Shown here: in pieces, positions 1 to 12,100 of the stretch
Layout of the letters: every line of letters begins with the position of its first letter
Numbering within the stretch: the first letter of the stretch is position 1
From: Limnanthes douglasii subsp. nivea
Lineage: Eukaryota; Streptophyta; Magnoliopsida; Brassicales; Limnanthaceae
Direction of reading: 5' to 3'
Assembly: GCA_036936605.1 (NCBI GenBank)
Contig: JAUPFV010000005.1
Location: forward strand, 1,353,670-1,417,669
DNA length: 64,000 nucleotides
Program-made: the position numbers and the translations under genes
Notes under the pieces: model-generated
Database searches by the model: none
Told to the model about the DNA's origin: nothing
Seen by the model: the letters and a program-made list of their open reading frames with translations, nothing else

Positions 1-1943
1 TGTACAATGACTCCAATGCGAGGAAACTAACTCTATAAAAGAGGTACCCTGTAATAAAATGTGCAAAGTGACTTCCGAGTCAAAGCACGACTATGCATGG
101 CCTCCGTGCCAGATTTACAAGTCGAATACCTAACCTCTACATTCAAGACTGATTATCGTGTGTAAAAACACGTAAGAACTATATAAATGACACGTTGTTT
201 ATTTTTTTTAACGAAAAATAATATCATTAAATATATACTAAAATTTAAAATAATATTATAGCCAAACCCAATCAGAAGGTAACCAAGCTAAAATATTTTA
301 TCTGAAATACGAGAAAAAAACATTCTATACTAAACCAAAAACAATCAGATATCTTAATATACATCCAACATGATAGTTGATTATGATAAGAAAAATATAT
401 TGGCAACAAAGCCTAAATTATCTCTCAAAGAGAGAGAAACAAGACTCATATTATCTTTAAATTAAGTAGAATTGTTTCACAATTAACAAGCAGATTATGA
501 GAAAAATAAATCCTGAAAAAAATGTTGCCTTATTAATCAGTCTACAACTGCAAGTAACATTCATCTTCATTGGAAAAAAATCAATCAAAACAAGTGAGTA
601 CGATATCTATTCCATTATCTCACCACTCTCCAAGGTTCTTTGAGAATATATTTTCACCTTTTCTAGAGAGTGTTTGCAATTAAATATTTCTTACACATCA
701 TCAGAAATTCTAGAAGGCACATTTTCTAATTCTTCTAGTGATTTATTCACGCCAAGCCTACAAGGACAGTCTTTGGACACCATTTTTTATTACCACTCAA
801 GGCTTACCGACCATAGATTGTGAGATATTAAATCCATATAAGGACTCTGGTCCACGTATGGACCGGTCTGGTGCAGGGACCAGATAAGTGATTCCTCCCT
901 ATTTTGGCCAATGTCAATGTAGGTTGTTATACATAAATCTGAGAGTTACCTGATCTTGGCCTCATGAAGCTCTCATTTCTTAGTAAATTCTATGATGGAA
1001 TCATCCAAACATGATTGGTCATTTTGTTGTACAAAGATAAACGCGAGTTACTTGTCTAATTGAAGGATTATTCTTTAGAATATCTAGTTTTGTGACCAAT
1101 CTTCTAGATTTACCATTATTCTCTCGTTCAAGTCTTATAGGGTCTCGACTTCCTTTACTTTGAAAACCCTTATCTCCAGCTCATCCAACCGGTATTGATA
1201 AACCGTTAGATTATTCAATTTTCCTTGTACTACAACATAATTCTGGGTCACACCACCTTCACAAAGCACGATTAATTTATAAGGATACTGGTCAGAGACA
1301 TCTTATTCTTCACATAAAATAATCACAGGATCAAGACAGATAATGACTTCTCAATGATCAAACATAGTTGTGTATTCAAAATCGATAGAGACAGAAATAG
1401 CAGTGGTAGAGCCCAACCTCACATTTAGACTAGGGAAAAACACCAAGTAAGATTCATATTTCCTAGGTATTAATCAAGCGCGACAAAATTCTAGGGGGAA
1501 AGCCAACACACAACCAAATTTTAGTGACTTCATCAAGGCGATCACACTTAAGTGGTAGAACATTTTCTTCCTTGAATCGTTGTTTTCAATAAATATATGA
1601 GGGTGTCCTGGAAAAAAAATGTTAGCTTATATACATGAAATATTATACTAAGTATATCCAAACATAGAAATTTACTAGTTTGCTACCTCTTCGTAAGGCA
1701 TGCATGTCTTCCGTGCATCAATAAAGAAGACAAAGCTTCACTTTCCCGATTTTCTTGGAATGTGGAATATTCCTAACCATCTTGTAATGGTTTGAAATAG
1801 ATAGTTACTGCATAATTTATTTCTATGACTTTATGATCGTAATGGCCAACAAATATTGCATGGGAAAGGAAAACTTGGTGAACTTTAGGACCATAATCGA
1901 GGCTATCAGTATCTTTCAGTCATTCATCATAAACTAATTGCAC
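1..1943. other. AT-rich flank with a decayed coding-like tract on the minus strand
   Basis: No intact gene is visible. On the minus strand, roughly 1940 down to 640, translation gives long stretches that read like protein interrupted by single stops (for example the runs FFPSLNVRLGSTTA and QYPYKLIVLCEGGV near 1430-1240). This suggests a decayed gene or element, but I do not recognise the family. The copia element at 1944 is inserted next to this tract. The decay call is inference from codon-like texture only. Confidence 0.3.
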
Positions 1944-2436
1944 TGTTGGATTATAAACTTGACCCAGTTAAAGGGTCCAACCCACTCACTAAGGCCCATA
2001 TATAAATCATCTTCTAGAAACAATTAAGTTAATATTTATTTAGTAGTGGAGGTTGTATGTAAGACTATCTTTAGGTTGAGTGCAAGACACATTTTTATGT
2101 TAAGTGTAATATACATTTTTACCTTGACTGTAGTCTTGAGGTAAAGTGTTTAAGTATCCATATCTTGGATGGTGGATTCTTGTCCCCACTATGGTTCTTT
2201 AAATAGTGGAGCTCTCCCACCATTTAGATAATCACCAAACATCACAAAGAAGTAAAATTAGAGATAAAAGTTAGAGTGAGAGAAAAAAGAGATAATATTG
2301 CTCTCTTGAGTGAAAGAAAAATATTTCTCTTCTAGTGTGAGTTATAAGAGTGTTCTTGTAACAGTTCTCCATTTGAATCTATATCAAAGTTTTTTGTTTC
2401 TTTTTAGTGAGTGTTATCTTATATTTTCCGCCAACA
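1944..2436 (+). repeat. 5' LTR of the old copia element
   Basis: Begins TGTTGGATTATAA and ends TTTTCCGCCAACA. It has a TATA-like TATATAAA at about 1999-2006 that could be its promoter. Its partner is the LTR at 6524-7016, of equal length but with many substitutions, densest in the first 75 bases. Confidence 0.92.
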
Positions 2437-2439
2437 AAG

Positions 2440-2452
2440 TGGTATCAAATCC
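2440..2452 (+). other. Primer binding site, initiator-tRNA-Met type
   Basis: TGGTATCAAATCC lies three bases after the 5' LTR and resembles the usual copia site TGGTATCAGAGC, complementary to the 3' end of initiator tRNA-Met. The last bases have diverged. Confidence 0.8.
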
Positions 2453-2503
2453 ACAAGCTGGTATCCAAAATTTTATTTCTAAATATTCAACATATTAAAA
2501 AAT

Positions 2504-3742
2504 ATGGCGAGTGGTGTATCATCCTTCCAAGTTCCAACATTCAACAACAATAACTACGACAATTGGAGTATCAAGATGAAGGCTCTCCTTGGAGCACATG
2601 ATGTGTGGGATGCAGTAGAAAAAGGGTTTGACAAACCCGAAGACGAAGCTAGCCTTACCCAAGAGGAGAAAATAAATTTGAAGGATTCAAGAAAGAGAGA
2701 CCAAAAAGTTCTTTTCCTCATCAATCAAGCATTAGATGATGATGGATTCAAAAACATTTCAAGCGCATCTTTCGCCAAGGAAACGTGGGAGAAATTACAA
2801 ATCTCTTACAAAGGAGTCGAAAAGGTGAAACGTATCCAAACATTAAGAGATGAATTTGAATCCTTAGATATGAAAGTGTCAGAATCTATTTCAGAATATT
2901 TCTCAAGAGTAGCAACCATTTCTTATCAATTAAAAAGAAATGGCGAGAATTTTGAAGATGTGAGAATAATAGAAAAAATAATTCGTTTGTTGGATCCTAA
3001 ATTTGAGCATATCGTCGTGAAAACTGAAGAAACTAAAGACTTGGAGAAAATGATGATTGAAGAAGTCTAAGGCTCATTAAAATCCTATGAAGAAAAGCAC
3101 AAGAAGAAGTAAGAGATCACCGAGAAAATTCTCAAAATAGAACTCAAGAACATGCATGCAAATCAAAGAGATGATAGAAACCAACGTGGCCAAGGCAGAG
3201 GTAGAGGTTGCGAACAAGGTGATTATCATGGTTGTGGACGTGGCTGGAATTATAACAACAATAATTCCAACTTCAACTACAAGAAACAAGAAAGCTCAAC
3301 ACGATGTCGTGGAAGAAGAAATCTGAAATCGAGGTATGATAAATCTCAAATCCAATCCTATAAATGTCAAAGGTTTGGATATTATGATTCAGAATGCAGA
3401 GGCCCCAACAATGGAGTTGAGGAGAGGGCCAACTATATGGAGGAGAAGATGGAGGAAAAAGATATGTTACTACTAACATACAAAAACACTAATGAAGGAC
3501 AAGAGAACACTTGGTATCTTGACACCGGTGCAAGCAACCATATGTGTCGGAAAAGAAGTATGTTCGTAGTCAAAATATCGGTGGAAGGAAAATGTAACAT
3601 TATTATTCGTGCAAAAGATGGTAGTCACCAAATAATTTCAAATGTTTATTACGTACCTAGCATGAAAAACAACATCTTGAGCTTGGGAAAACTACTAGAA
3701 AAGGGCTATGATATTCATATGAAAAATTATAGTCTTTTATGA
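2504..3742 (+). pseudogene. copia gag and protease region, broken
   Basis: The first 188 codons (2504-3070) are open and give a copia gag N-terminus (PTFNNNNYDNWSIKMKALLG followed by a helical gag domain). The same frame then has a TAA at 3068-3070 and another near 3110. It reopens at 3152 with an arginine/glycine/asparagine-rich stretch, a zinc knuckle that has lost its normal spacing and histidine (CQRFGYYDSEC), and the protease motif WYLDTGASNHM around 3512-3545. The frame ends at 3742 and the next domain is in another frame. In live copia elements Gag forms the particle and the protease cuts the polyprotein. This copy cannot make the full protein. Confidence 0.88.
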
Positions 3743-4730
3743 GAGATAACAAAGGAGATTTAATTGCTAAAGTTCAAATGTCGAAGAATAGAATGTTTCC
3801 TTTGAATATTCAAAATGATGTTGCAAAGTTCCTTAAGGTGTGTTACAAATATTCATTATGGCTATGGCATGTTCAATTTGGGCATCTAAACTTTACAAGT
3901 TTAGAGTTATTGTCCAAGAAGGAAATGGTGAGAGGGTTACCATGTATCAATCATCCTGACCAACTATGCGAAGGATGTTTACTTGATAAAAAATTCAGAA
4001 AAATATTTCCAAAAGAGTCAGAATCAAGAGCCAAGAAACCTCTCGAGCTTATTCATACCGATGTGTGTGGTCCAATCAAGTCGAGCTCTCTAGGTAAGAG
4101 TAACTACTTTCTTCTCTTCGTTGATGGTTTTTCAAGAAAACCTTGGTTATATTTCTTGAAACAGAAATCCGAAGTCTTTGGAATATTTAAGAAGTTCAAA
4201 GTAGTTGTGGAAAAAAAGAGTGAAAAAAAGATTAAAGCCATGAGATCTGACCAAGGAGGGGAGTTCACATCCAATGAATTCCAAGAGTTTTGTGAAGCAC
4301 ATGGAATTATTTTCCACTTAATAGTTCCCAGATCTCCTCAACAAAATGGTGTGGTAGAAAGGAAGAATAGAACAATCCTTGATATGGTGCGAAGCATGCT
4401 CAAAAGTAAGAAACTGCCTAAGGATTTTTGGCCGAAAGCAGTGGCATCTGCGGTCTACTTTTCCAACCAATCTCCAACACGAAGTGTTTGGGGAAAGACA
4501 CCACAAGAAGCGTGGAGTGGAAGAAACCTGGAATTTCCCACCTGAGAGTATTTAGAATCGTAGCTCATGTCCATGTACCAGACGAACAACGAACCAAACT
4601 CGATGATAAAAGCAAGAGTTTTATCTTCATCGGTTACGACTCAAGTTCTAAAGGCTACAAGCTATACAACCCAAATAATAAAAAGGTTGTGATAAGACGA
4701 GACCTGATAGTTGATGAAGAAGAAGAATGA
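3739..4730 (+). pseudogene. copia integrase region, frameshifted
   Basis: From 3739 the frame gives the pre-integrase motif (WLWHVQFGHLNF, then CEGC) and the integrase core starting HTDVCGP. Catalytic-type residues are seen in DVCGP, SDQGGEF and the RSPQQNGVVERKNR segment. It ends at 4545 in a stop after a frameshift; the C-terminal part (FIGYDSSSKGYKLYNP) continues in the frame of 4428-4730. Integrase inserts element cDNA into the host chromosome. Homology is clear; function is lost through the frameshift. Confidence 0.88.
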
Positions 4731-5089
4731 GATTTTGGGTCTCATAGAAATGAATTCACATTTTCCTCCAAATTGAAGAAGACGAGCAGACACCACAAAA
4801 ACAATCAGAAGATGTTGCAACTCCACATGCTTAACCGACATCAACTATACATGGAGATTCACCATCTTCATCTACGTCAGATAATAGTCAAAGTGAGAGA
4901 GTTGTGGAACGTACAAGAAGCCTTAATGATCTTTATAAGGTAACCGAACCAATGGATAACCTTACACTCTTTTGTATATTTGCTGATTGTGAACCAATAA
5001 CATTTCAAGAAGCTACCCAAGAGAAACAATAGAGACACGCGATGGACGAAGATATTAGAGCAATCGAGAAGAATGACACAAGGGAACTA

Positions 5090-5735
5090 ACCTGACTTCC
5101 CAAAGGGTGCAAGACAATAATCGTCATATGGTTACATAAAACAAAGAGAAATTCTAAGGGGAGACTGAAAAACACAAAGCAAGGCTTGTTGCAAATTGTT
5201 ATAGTCAAAAGGCTGGAATTGACTATGATGAGGTATTCGCCCCCATTCCCTGATTAGAAACTATTAGACTAATATTTTTTTGGCAACTCAAAACAAGTGG
5301 AAGATACAACAAATAGATGTAAAGTCAGCATTTCTAATGGCGTCCTTGAAGAAGAAGTCTACATTTAACAATCATTAGGCTATGAGGTAAAAGGTCACGA
5401 AGATAAGGTGTTGAAGCTAAAGAAGGCTCTTTACGGGCTTAAACAAGCACCAAGAGCATGTAAGAGTAGACTCGACAAGTATTTCCAAAAGAACGGCTTC
5501 AACAAATGTCCGTACGAGCACGATCTATATACCAAGATCAAAGATGGAGATATTTTGATTGTGTGTCTGTACGTGGACGACTTGATCATTACTGGAAGCA
5601 ACCCAAGCATGTTTAATACATCCAAGGAAGTGAACAAATGAATTCGAGATGACAAACTTAGGGCTCATGAAGTACTAATTTGGCATTGAAGTTAAGCAAC
5701 AAAAGACGGAATTTTCATCTCACAAGAAAGCTATG
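5090..5735 (+). pseudogene. copia reverse transcriptase fragment
   Basis: The frame at 5408-5641 holds the copia RT core: LKKALYGLKQAPRA and the catalytic YVDDLIITGS. Upstream, 5090-5400 carries remnants of the RT N-terminus with stops, and the sequence after 5641 continues out of frame. The TMV-like leaky stop seen in the Tat elements is not present here. A near-identical copy is at 36132-36760. Confidence 0.9.
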
Positions 5736-5810
5736 CTAAAGATATATTGAAGAAGTTTAAGATGAAGAATTGTAGCCCGATAAGCACACCCATGAAGTTT
5801 GGAGTAAATA

Positions 5811-6480
5811 ATGTCCAGGCATGAAGAAGGCGAAAGTGTAGATCCGACATTATTCAAAATTTTGGTAGGAAGTCTACGCTATCTAACTTGCACAAGACCG
5901 AATATTCTTCATGCAGTTGGATTGGTTAACCGCTACATGAAATCTCCAACAACAACTCATTTCAAAGCTGTAAAGAGAATTCTTCGCTATCTGAAAGCTA
6001 CAAATGACTTTGGATTACTCTATTTAAGTTATAATGATTAAAAAATAGTTGGATATATCGATACCGATTGTGATGGAGACATAGACAATCGAAGGAGTAC
6101 CACCGGATTTGTATTTTTTATGGGAAATATTTCCTTCACATGGATGTCAAAGAAACAAACGATTGTCACGTTGTCCACTTATGAGGCGGAATACGTTGCT
6201 GCTACTACATGTGTTAGTCATGCAATTTGGCTCAAATATTTATTGAATGAGATAAACCTAACTCAAAATGAGCCAACTAAAGTGTATGTCGATAATTAGT
6301 CAGGCATCACCTTAACCAAGAATCCAGTGTTCCATGATCGAAGCACGCATATCGACGTCCTCTACTACTACATAAGGGAGTATATTTCAAGAAATGATGT
6401 GCAAGTTGAATATGTGAAGATACAAGATCAAGAAGCTGATATTTTCACCAAGCCACTGAAAAGTGAAGACTTCAAATGAT
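5811..6480 (+). pseudogene. copia RNase H fragment
   Basis: 5811-6041 encodes the RT to RNase H linker (SLRYLTCTRPNILHAVGLVN, FKAVKRILRYLKAT), then a stop. Further RNase H pieces follow to about 6480: a DIDNRRSTTGFVF-like motif, then the NPVFHDRSTHIDV segment and the terminal QEADIFTKPL. Several stops, including TAG at about 6298, break it. The copy at 36836-37505 has the same stops plus one more (TGG to TAG near 37167). Confidence 0.85.
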
Positions 6481-6508
6481 TAAGGAAACTACTAGGGGTC
6501 ACCGGATC

Positions 6509-6523
6509 AAGTTTAAGGGGGAG
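6509..6523 (+). other. Polypurine tract
   Basis: AAGTTTAAGGGGGAG lies directly before the 3' LTR, the expected place for plus-strand priming. Confidence 0.8.
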
Positions 6524-7016
6524 TGTTGGATCATAAACTTCACTCGGTTAAACGATCTAACCCACTCAATAAGGCCTATATATAAAGCATCTTCTAGAAA
6601 CAATTAAATTAATATTTATTTAGTAGTGGAGGTTGTGTGTAAGACCATCTTTAGGTTGAGTGCAAGACACACTTTTATGTTAAGTGTAAGAAACACTTTT
6701 ACCTTGAGTGTAGTGTTGAGGTAGAGTGTTTAAGTATCCATATCTTAGATGGTGGATCATTGTCTCCGCTATGGTTTCATAAATAGTGGAGCTCTCCCAC
6801 CATCTAGAGCATCATCAAACATCACCAAGAAGTAAAATTAGCGAGAGAAGTTAGAGTGAGAGAAAAGAGCGACAAGAATGCTCTCTTGAGTGAAACAAAA
6901 ATATTTCTCTTCTAGTGTAAGTTGTAAGAGTGTTCTTGTAAAATTTCTCCCTTTCAATCTATATAAAAGTTGTTTGCTTGTTTTTAGTTAGTGTTGTCTT
7001 ATATATTCCGCCAACA
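6524..7016 (+). repeat. 3' LTR of the old copia element
   Basis: 493 bp, TGTTGGATCATAA to ATTCCGCCAACA. It matches the 5' LTR in length and ends and matches the LTR at 37549-38041 almost base for base. Confidence 0.93.
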
Positions 7017-8980
7017 AACACATCATGGACAATCAAAAAAAAATAAGCAACATCAGGTGGAGAGGAAGATACAATCTTACATCGAGCACACAAGTGAAAA
7101 ATATTCTTCATCACTAAAATTGTTCATTGACATCTTTCCCTCAATGAAAAATCCAATCCCTACCATGTATTTTGTATTGCGACCATAACTATCAAGAATT
7201 TGATGCTTACTAACATCACATTGCTTGTATATTACTTTCATCGAAAGAAGCACGTCCATATTCATCTGATGTTTTCTCCCAATTGGGGTTGAGTTTCTAT
7301 GGACATCGGTCAATCGTGCCTCAACTTCGTTACCTTAGAAATGTTGGGGAAATTTTTCCTCAGCCGTCTTTTAAAATACCATGCTCAAGCTCTAACTGCT
7401 CTTCACGTTAACATTTCATCTTCTAATTAATCATATTTCCTTTATGTTGACTACTTCTCACATACTTTCAAATAAAATATCAGAAGATACAAATATTCTC
7501 TTACAAAAGATAATTGTGATTAGACAAAAAATAGAAAAGTAGTAAAAAAAAAATTAAAATTATATTTTATAAAAGAAATATTTTTTATCTTAACCGTGCA
7601 GATTTCAACAGATAAACAACTAGAAAAATAAACCTAACATTATTGGCCAAACAACCAAAAAATCTATAATTTTGCAAACCCAAAATTGTCAACCACCCTC
7701 TGGACAACCGTCAATCGGTTTGACACAAGGTTCTCCTTCCGTAGGTAAAACACTTCACACACAAGTATTTTTCACTTCCCAAAAAATATATTTTTTGGGT
7801 CAAGAGCTTGACTACTTCACGAGTACTTCCAAATGCTCGGCAAATTCCAAACAACCGTTAATGTGGCTCTTAATTTTGTCAATTTTATTTCTTTCCTTAA
7901 TATTATTCATGTTATTTTCACTTTGACGTAATAATGGTGCTAACCGCTTATGTAAAATTTCCAACAATATTTTTCACTTTGAAAAAGCGTACAAGTTACT
8001 CTAACGACATTCTACCCGTTTATGTATTATTTTTTTGTCCAAAAAAAATTGTTTTTTTTCAAAAGAAAAAGTTAGGATTGATGTATGAGACAAAAAGAAG
8101 ACTAGTATTGTTGAATCGAGTTCGGAAAAATCGTAACAGATCAGCTAAAAGTAATTGAACCGACAAAATATGGGAATAGCACAGCGCCAACATTCGCACA
8201 AATAAAAAACTGCAGAGACTTAGAGACTTGTCATTTAGTTTAGAAAATCTAAAACTTAAAAATTTAACTTTTCGTTTATACCAAACCAATAGAGTTTGAT
8301 TTTTCTTTCTCTCGAAAACATGATATTTAAATTTACTTAAATAATCTATATTTACTAAAAAAATTAGAGTATAGGTTGGGTCTAATATTACAAATAAAAA
8401 CTTTTATTTATAATCTGAAAACGGCACCTTTATGGTTCCAATGTGCCACTTATCATCTTTTCACTTTTCGTCTTTTTTGCATAAATTTAAATTTTCAAAA
8501 AATTAATTTTTCTCCCACACAAATTTAATCCACGGCAATATAAATAATTTAATTATTAATAGATTTTATTGAATAAAAAAATCAATTTAATTTTATTTTA
8601 AATTTGGAGTTTGAGTTGAACAGTTCAAATAATATTTGGACTCAAAAGTCATACTCTTGAATGTATTTCCAAAAAATTTATGGTCTTTTTGTTAGACAAA
8701 TTTTATTCTTCACACAGATTTGCTTTTGGGGTACTCCCAAAAAGCCTCTTGCTAGTTGAAGTGGGCTCACAGTTATATACACTCTTTTATAGTCTTTTGT
8801 TAGCAATGTGGGATTGGAAGTCTTCTATCGGATGAAGTTTATTCTTCACAATACACATCCTAAGTTTGGGTAATGAGAATAAATGTAATTGACTTAATCC
8901 GAGAGTTTATAAACTAAAGCAAGTGGAGAAGCATATTTTAAATTAGCCTCATGTTTATATCTTACCTCCAATGTCCTCTT
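7017..8980. other. AT-rich intergenic stretch upstream of jacalin copy A
   Basis: No recognisable gene. A 78-codon minus-strand reading frame at 7077-7313 is present in both duplication copies (also 38103-38339), but I recognise no domain. It may be part of the decayed sequence that the copia element interrupted. From about 8655 to 8850 copy A carries some 200 bp that copy B lacks. Confidence 0.5.
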
Positions 8981-8987
8981 CCGGTAT

Positions 8988-9189
8988 TATATAAAGGTTT
9001 CATATCTCATGAAGCTAAATACAATACATATTCAACACACAGCATTTCTCTTCTTCCGATCTAAACAGGTCTGTACTCTTAAAACAGCTGTTCTTTTAGA
9101 TTTGTTTAGTTTATATATAATATTGCTTCAGACATTGATCTTTAAGGTTTCTAGCTGAGAATATGATTCATGTATGATGCAGGATTATA
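8988..9189 (+). promoter_or_regulatory. Core promoter, 5' UTR and 5'-UTR intron of jacalin copy A
   Basis: TATATAAA sits at 8988-8995, so transcription should start near 9020. A likely 5'-UTR intron runs from the GT at 9069 (after CTAAACAG) to the AG at 9181-9182 (GATGCAG). It leaves seven leader bases before the ATG at 9190. The element positions are seen; their use is inferred from plant gene structure. Confidence 0.6.
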
Positions 9190-12100
9190 ATGAGCCCACC
9201 AATTTTTCACTCTGAAGGTCCTTTAGGAGGAAAGCCTCCTAGAGAAGGTGGCGGTGGTTCCTTCGATGAAAAATACGCCGTTATCAAACAAATAAGAATA
9301 GCACATGATCATGACTCCATCAATTCAATGAAAGTTGAGTACGATGATAACGGGAAATCGGTATGGTCTGCTGATCATGGAACCAATGTTTTCGGACCAA
9401 ACTTTGCTATGGTTAGTATACTTCTACGTCCGAGTTGTTTGGTTTACATCATCCTAAATTCATATGATATGTTAGAATATATGTTTTCGGTAATAGTTCT
9501 AAGGCTTTAATAATTATGATTGATTCTATAGAAGTTCACAATGCATCTTGTGATCCTATACAGTGTCTTGTTGAGAATACACAATGTGTTTGTATGAACC
9601 ATTTGTAATAGATTTCTAATTACACTATGTTTATGTTTTAGTTTATAATAGATCCTAACTATGAATATTGCACGTGTGTGCCTGCAGATCACTCTTTCTA
9701 TTTCGGATGAGTATCTTATTTCAGTTTCAGGAACGTACGGCATGTGGGAAGACAGGTTTATGATTATAACTTCTCTTGCATTTCAAAGTAACAAGAGAAC
9801 GTTCGGGCCATTCGGTGGTTCAACTGGGACCAAGTTTTCTTACACACCATCCAACGGGAAAATAATAGGGTTTCATGGAATATATGGAGGCAAGCTTGAT
9901 TCACTCGGAGTTCATTGGACACCTCTAGAGCCTATAAAGCCAAAACCTTCTCCAAGTATGCCAACATTTTTCTTTTTGGTATTGTTTCTAATTGTTTGCA
10001 TAGATCTATTTTGACCTTTCAATTCACATTTTTTCCAGTAATAATACACTCGGAGGCTCCTGTAGGAGGAAAACCTCCTAAAGAAGGTGGTGGTGGTTCA
10101 TTTGACGAAAACTATACTGGAATCAAACATATAAGAATAACTTACGACGACGACAATATCAATTCTATGAAAATCGAGTATGATGACAACGGAAAGTCTG
10201 TATGGTCTGGTAATCATGGATTAAGTGTTAATGGACCAAAGATCAATCTGGTAATTAGTTCATCTCAGTTTTTGGTAACTCAATCACTTGAGTTTCACTT
10301 TTGTTTAGTAAACATATGATTCTTGCATAGTTAATACGATAGTAAGATTTTTTTCTTTCTTAAAGTTGAAGAAAAGTTACGTGTACAGCAAGCATACTCT
10401 AAATATAAGTGTTTTTCGATCACATAAACGAGTCAAACTAGAATAAGGGCCATCGCGAACTTGGCAATTTATCGATCTTATGTGATTTTGCAGATAACTC
10501 TATCTATTCCAGATGAATATCTTATTTCAGTGACCGGATATATTGGTAAATGGAGAGATTACACAGTTATAACTTCTCTTACATTCAAAAGTAACAAGAG
10601 AACGTTCGGACCATTTGGTGCTTCAACTGGGACAAAGTTCTCTTTTCCACCATCGAGTGGCAAGATCGTCGGATTTCATGGGATATACGGAACAAAGCTT
10701 GATTCCATAGGAGTTTACTGGACACCTATCTCACCAATACCTTCCCCAGGTATGCAGCTGCCTCATTACTGTTTTTTAGCTTTCATCGACTTAAAATATA
10801 TACTAACTAGTTTTCTTGATACCTATAGGAATTCCAGAAAAGAAAGGTAGTTATGCTTGGAATGATGGAGTACACACGTCTGTTAAAAAGATCGAGGTAC
10901 ACTATGGTGCAGTAATCAATTCGATTCGTTTTGAATACGATAGCCACGAGGGATCTTTTTTCTCGTCAAAACATAGAGGTGAACCAAAAGGCGCTTCTCA
11001 TACAGTGAGTATATTATACATATGGTTTGAACATTATGTTTGGTTTTAATGTAACTTATTAAGATTGTAGCTAATGAGAATGAATGTTGTTGTATTCAAG
11101 ATTGAGCTTGCAGTTCCTGACGAATATTTGGTTTGCGTATTTGGTTTCATCGCTGATGGACCGTCACCTAAAGCTATTCAATCCTTAACATTTGTAAGCA
11201 ACTGGAGAAAATATGAAAGGATTGGTGGAGCAGAAACTGGAAACTTTTTCGTGCTTCCGCAGACAGGTGGAAAGATAACTGGTTTTTTCGGAAGAGCTGG
11301 TTCTCATTTGGAGTCTCTTGGTGCTTATAGTGTACCAACCCCAAGAAACTATGAACCTATCGGACCATTTGGAGGATCAGGGGGAAACAATTGGGATGAT
11401 GGGCATTACCATGGAGTTCGAAAGATTAAAGTATTTCTTAAAGACTTTATTCAATGTCTTCAAATTGAGTATGCTACAAGCTCCGGTGAGTTGGTATGGT
11501 CTGATGAGCACGGTTCAAGCAAAGGTGGCGACAAATTTGAGGTACATTAACTGTTTTTGTTTTATCTTTCAAGTTGTTAAAACACTAGAGTACATAGGCC
11601 AACACTTCTCAAAGCATGTTTTGAGAGAAGATTAAAGCTGCTTATTCTTTTATACATCCTCAACGTTAGAGACTAGACTCGCTAGGCAGTCTCCTCTTAA
11701 CACAAAGTTTAGGTCAAACAACAACACCAATCGACAACCAAACTCTGATACGATGTTAGAGGATATAAACATAATAACAACGTCATTATATATCGCAGTT
11801 TGCACTTGATTATCCGAGAGAGCTACTTCTTTCGATCTCGGGAAGCTATGATCTTTCAAAGCCGGGTAAACATATCAACTCAATCACATTCAAAAGCAAT
11901 AAAAAAGTTTATGGACCTTTCGGCTCTGAAGACGGAGTCCAGTTCTTAATCTCCGCTACAAAGACCAAGATTATCGGATTTCATGGAACAAAGGATACAT
12001 ATCTTGGTTCTTTAGGTGCACATGTAACTCCTATTGCAGAAAATGGGGGAACCTGATACAACTTCCAAACCCGAACCGGATACTACAAAGCCAAAGCCCA

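Larger units (their letters stand above)
1944..7016 (+). mobile_element. Old Ty1/copia element, near full length but decayed
   Basis: Two direct repeats of 493 bp bound the element, both starting TGTTGGAT and ending CCGCCAACA. Between them, in copia order, are a primer binding site, gag, a degenerate zinc knuckle, protease, integrase, reverse transcriptase, RNase H and a purine tract. The reading frame is broken by several stops and frameshifts and the two LTRs differ visibly, so this is an old, inactive insertion. I find no convincing 5-bp target duplication (TGCAC on the left, AACAC on the right). The right part, from about 5107, is repeated at 36132-38041. Confidence 0.93.

Noticed and set aside
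1939..7021. Target duplication of the old copia element
   Set aside because: TGCAC and AACAC share too little; decay or recombination has removed the evidence.
7672..8158. Two plus-strand frames of 84 and 74 codons upstream of jacalin
   Set aside because: Low-complexity, not conserved in length in copy B, no domain or start context.
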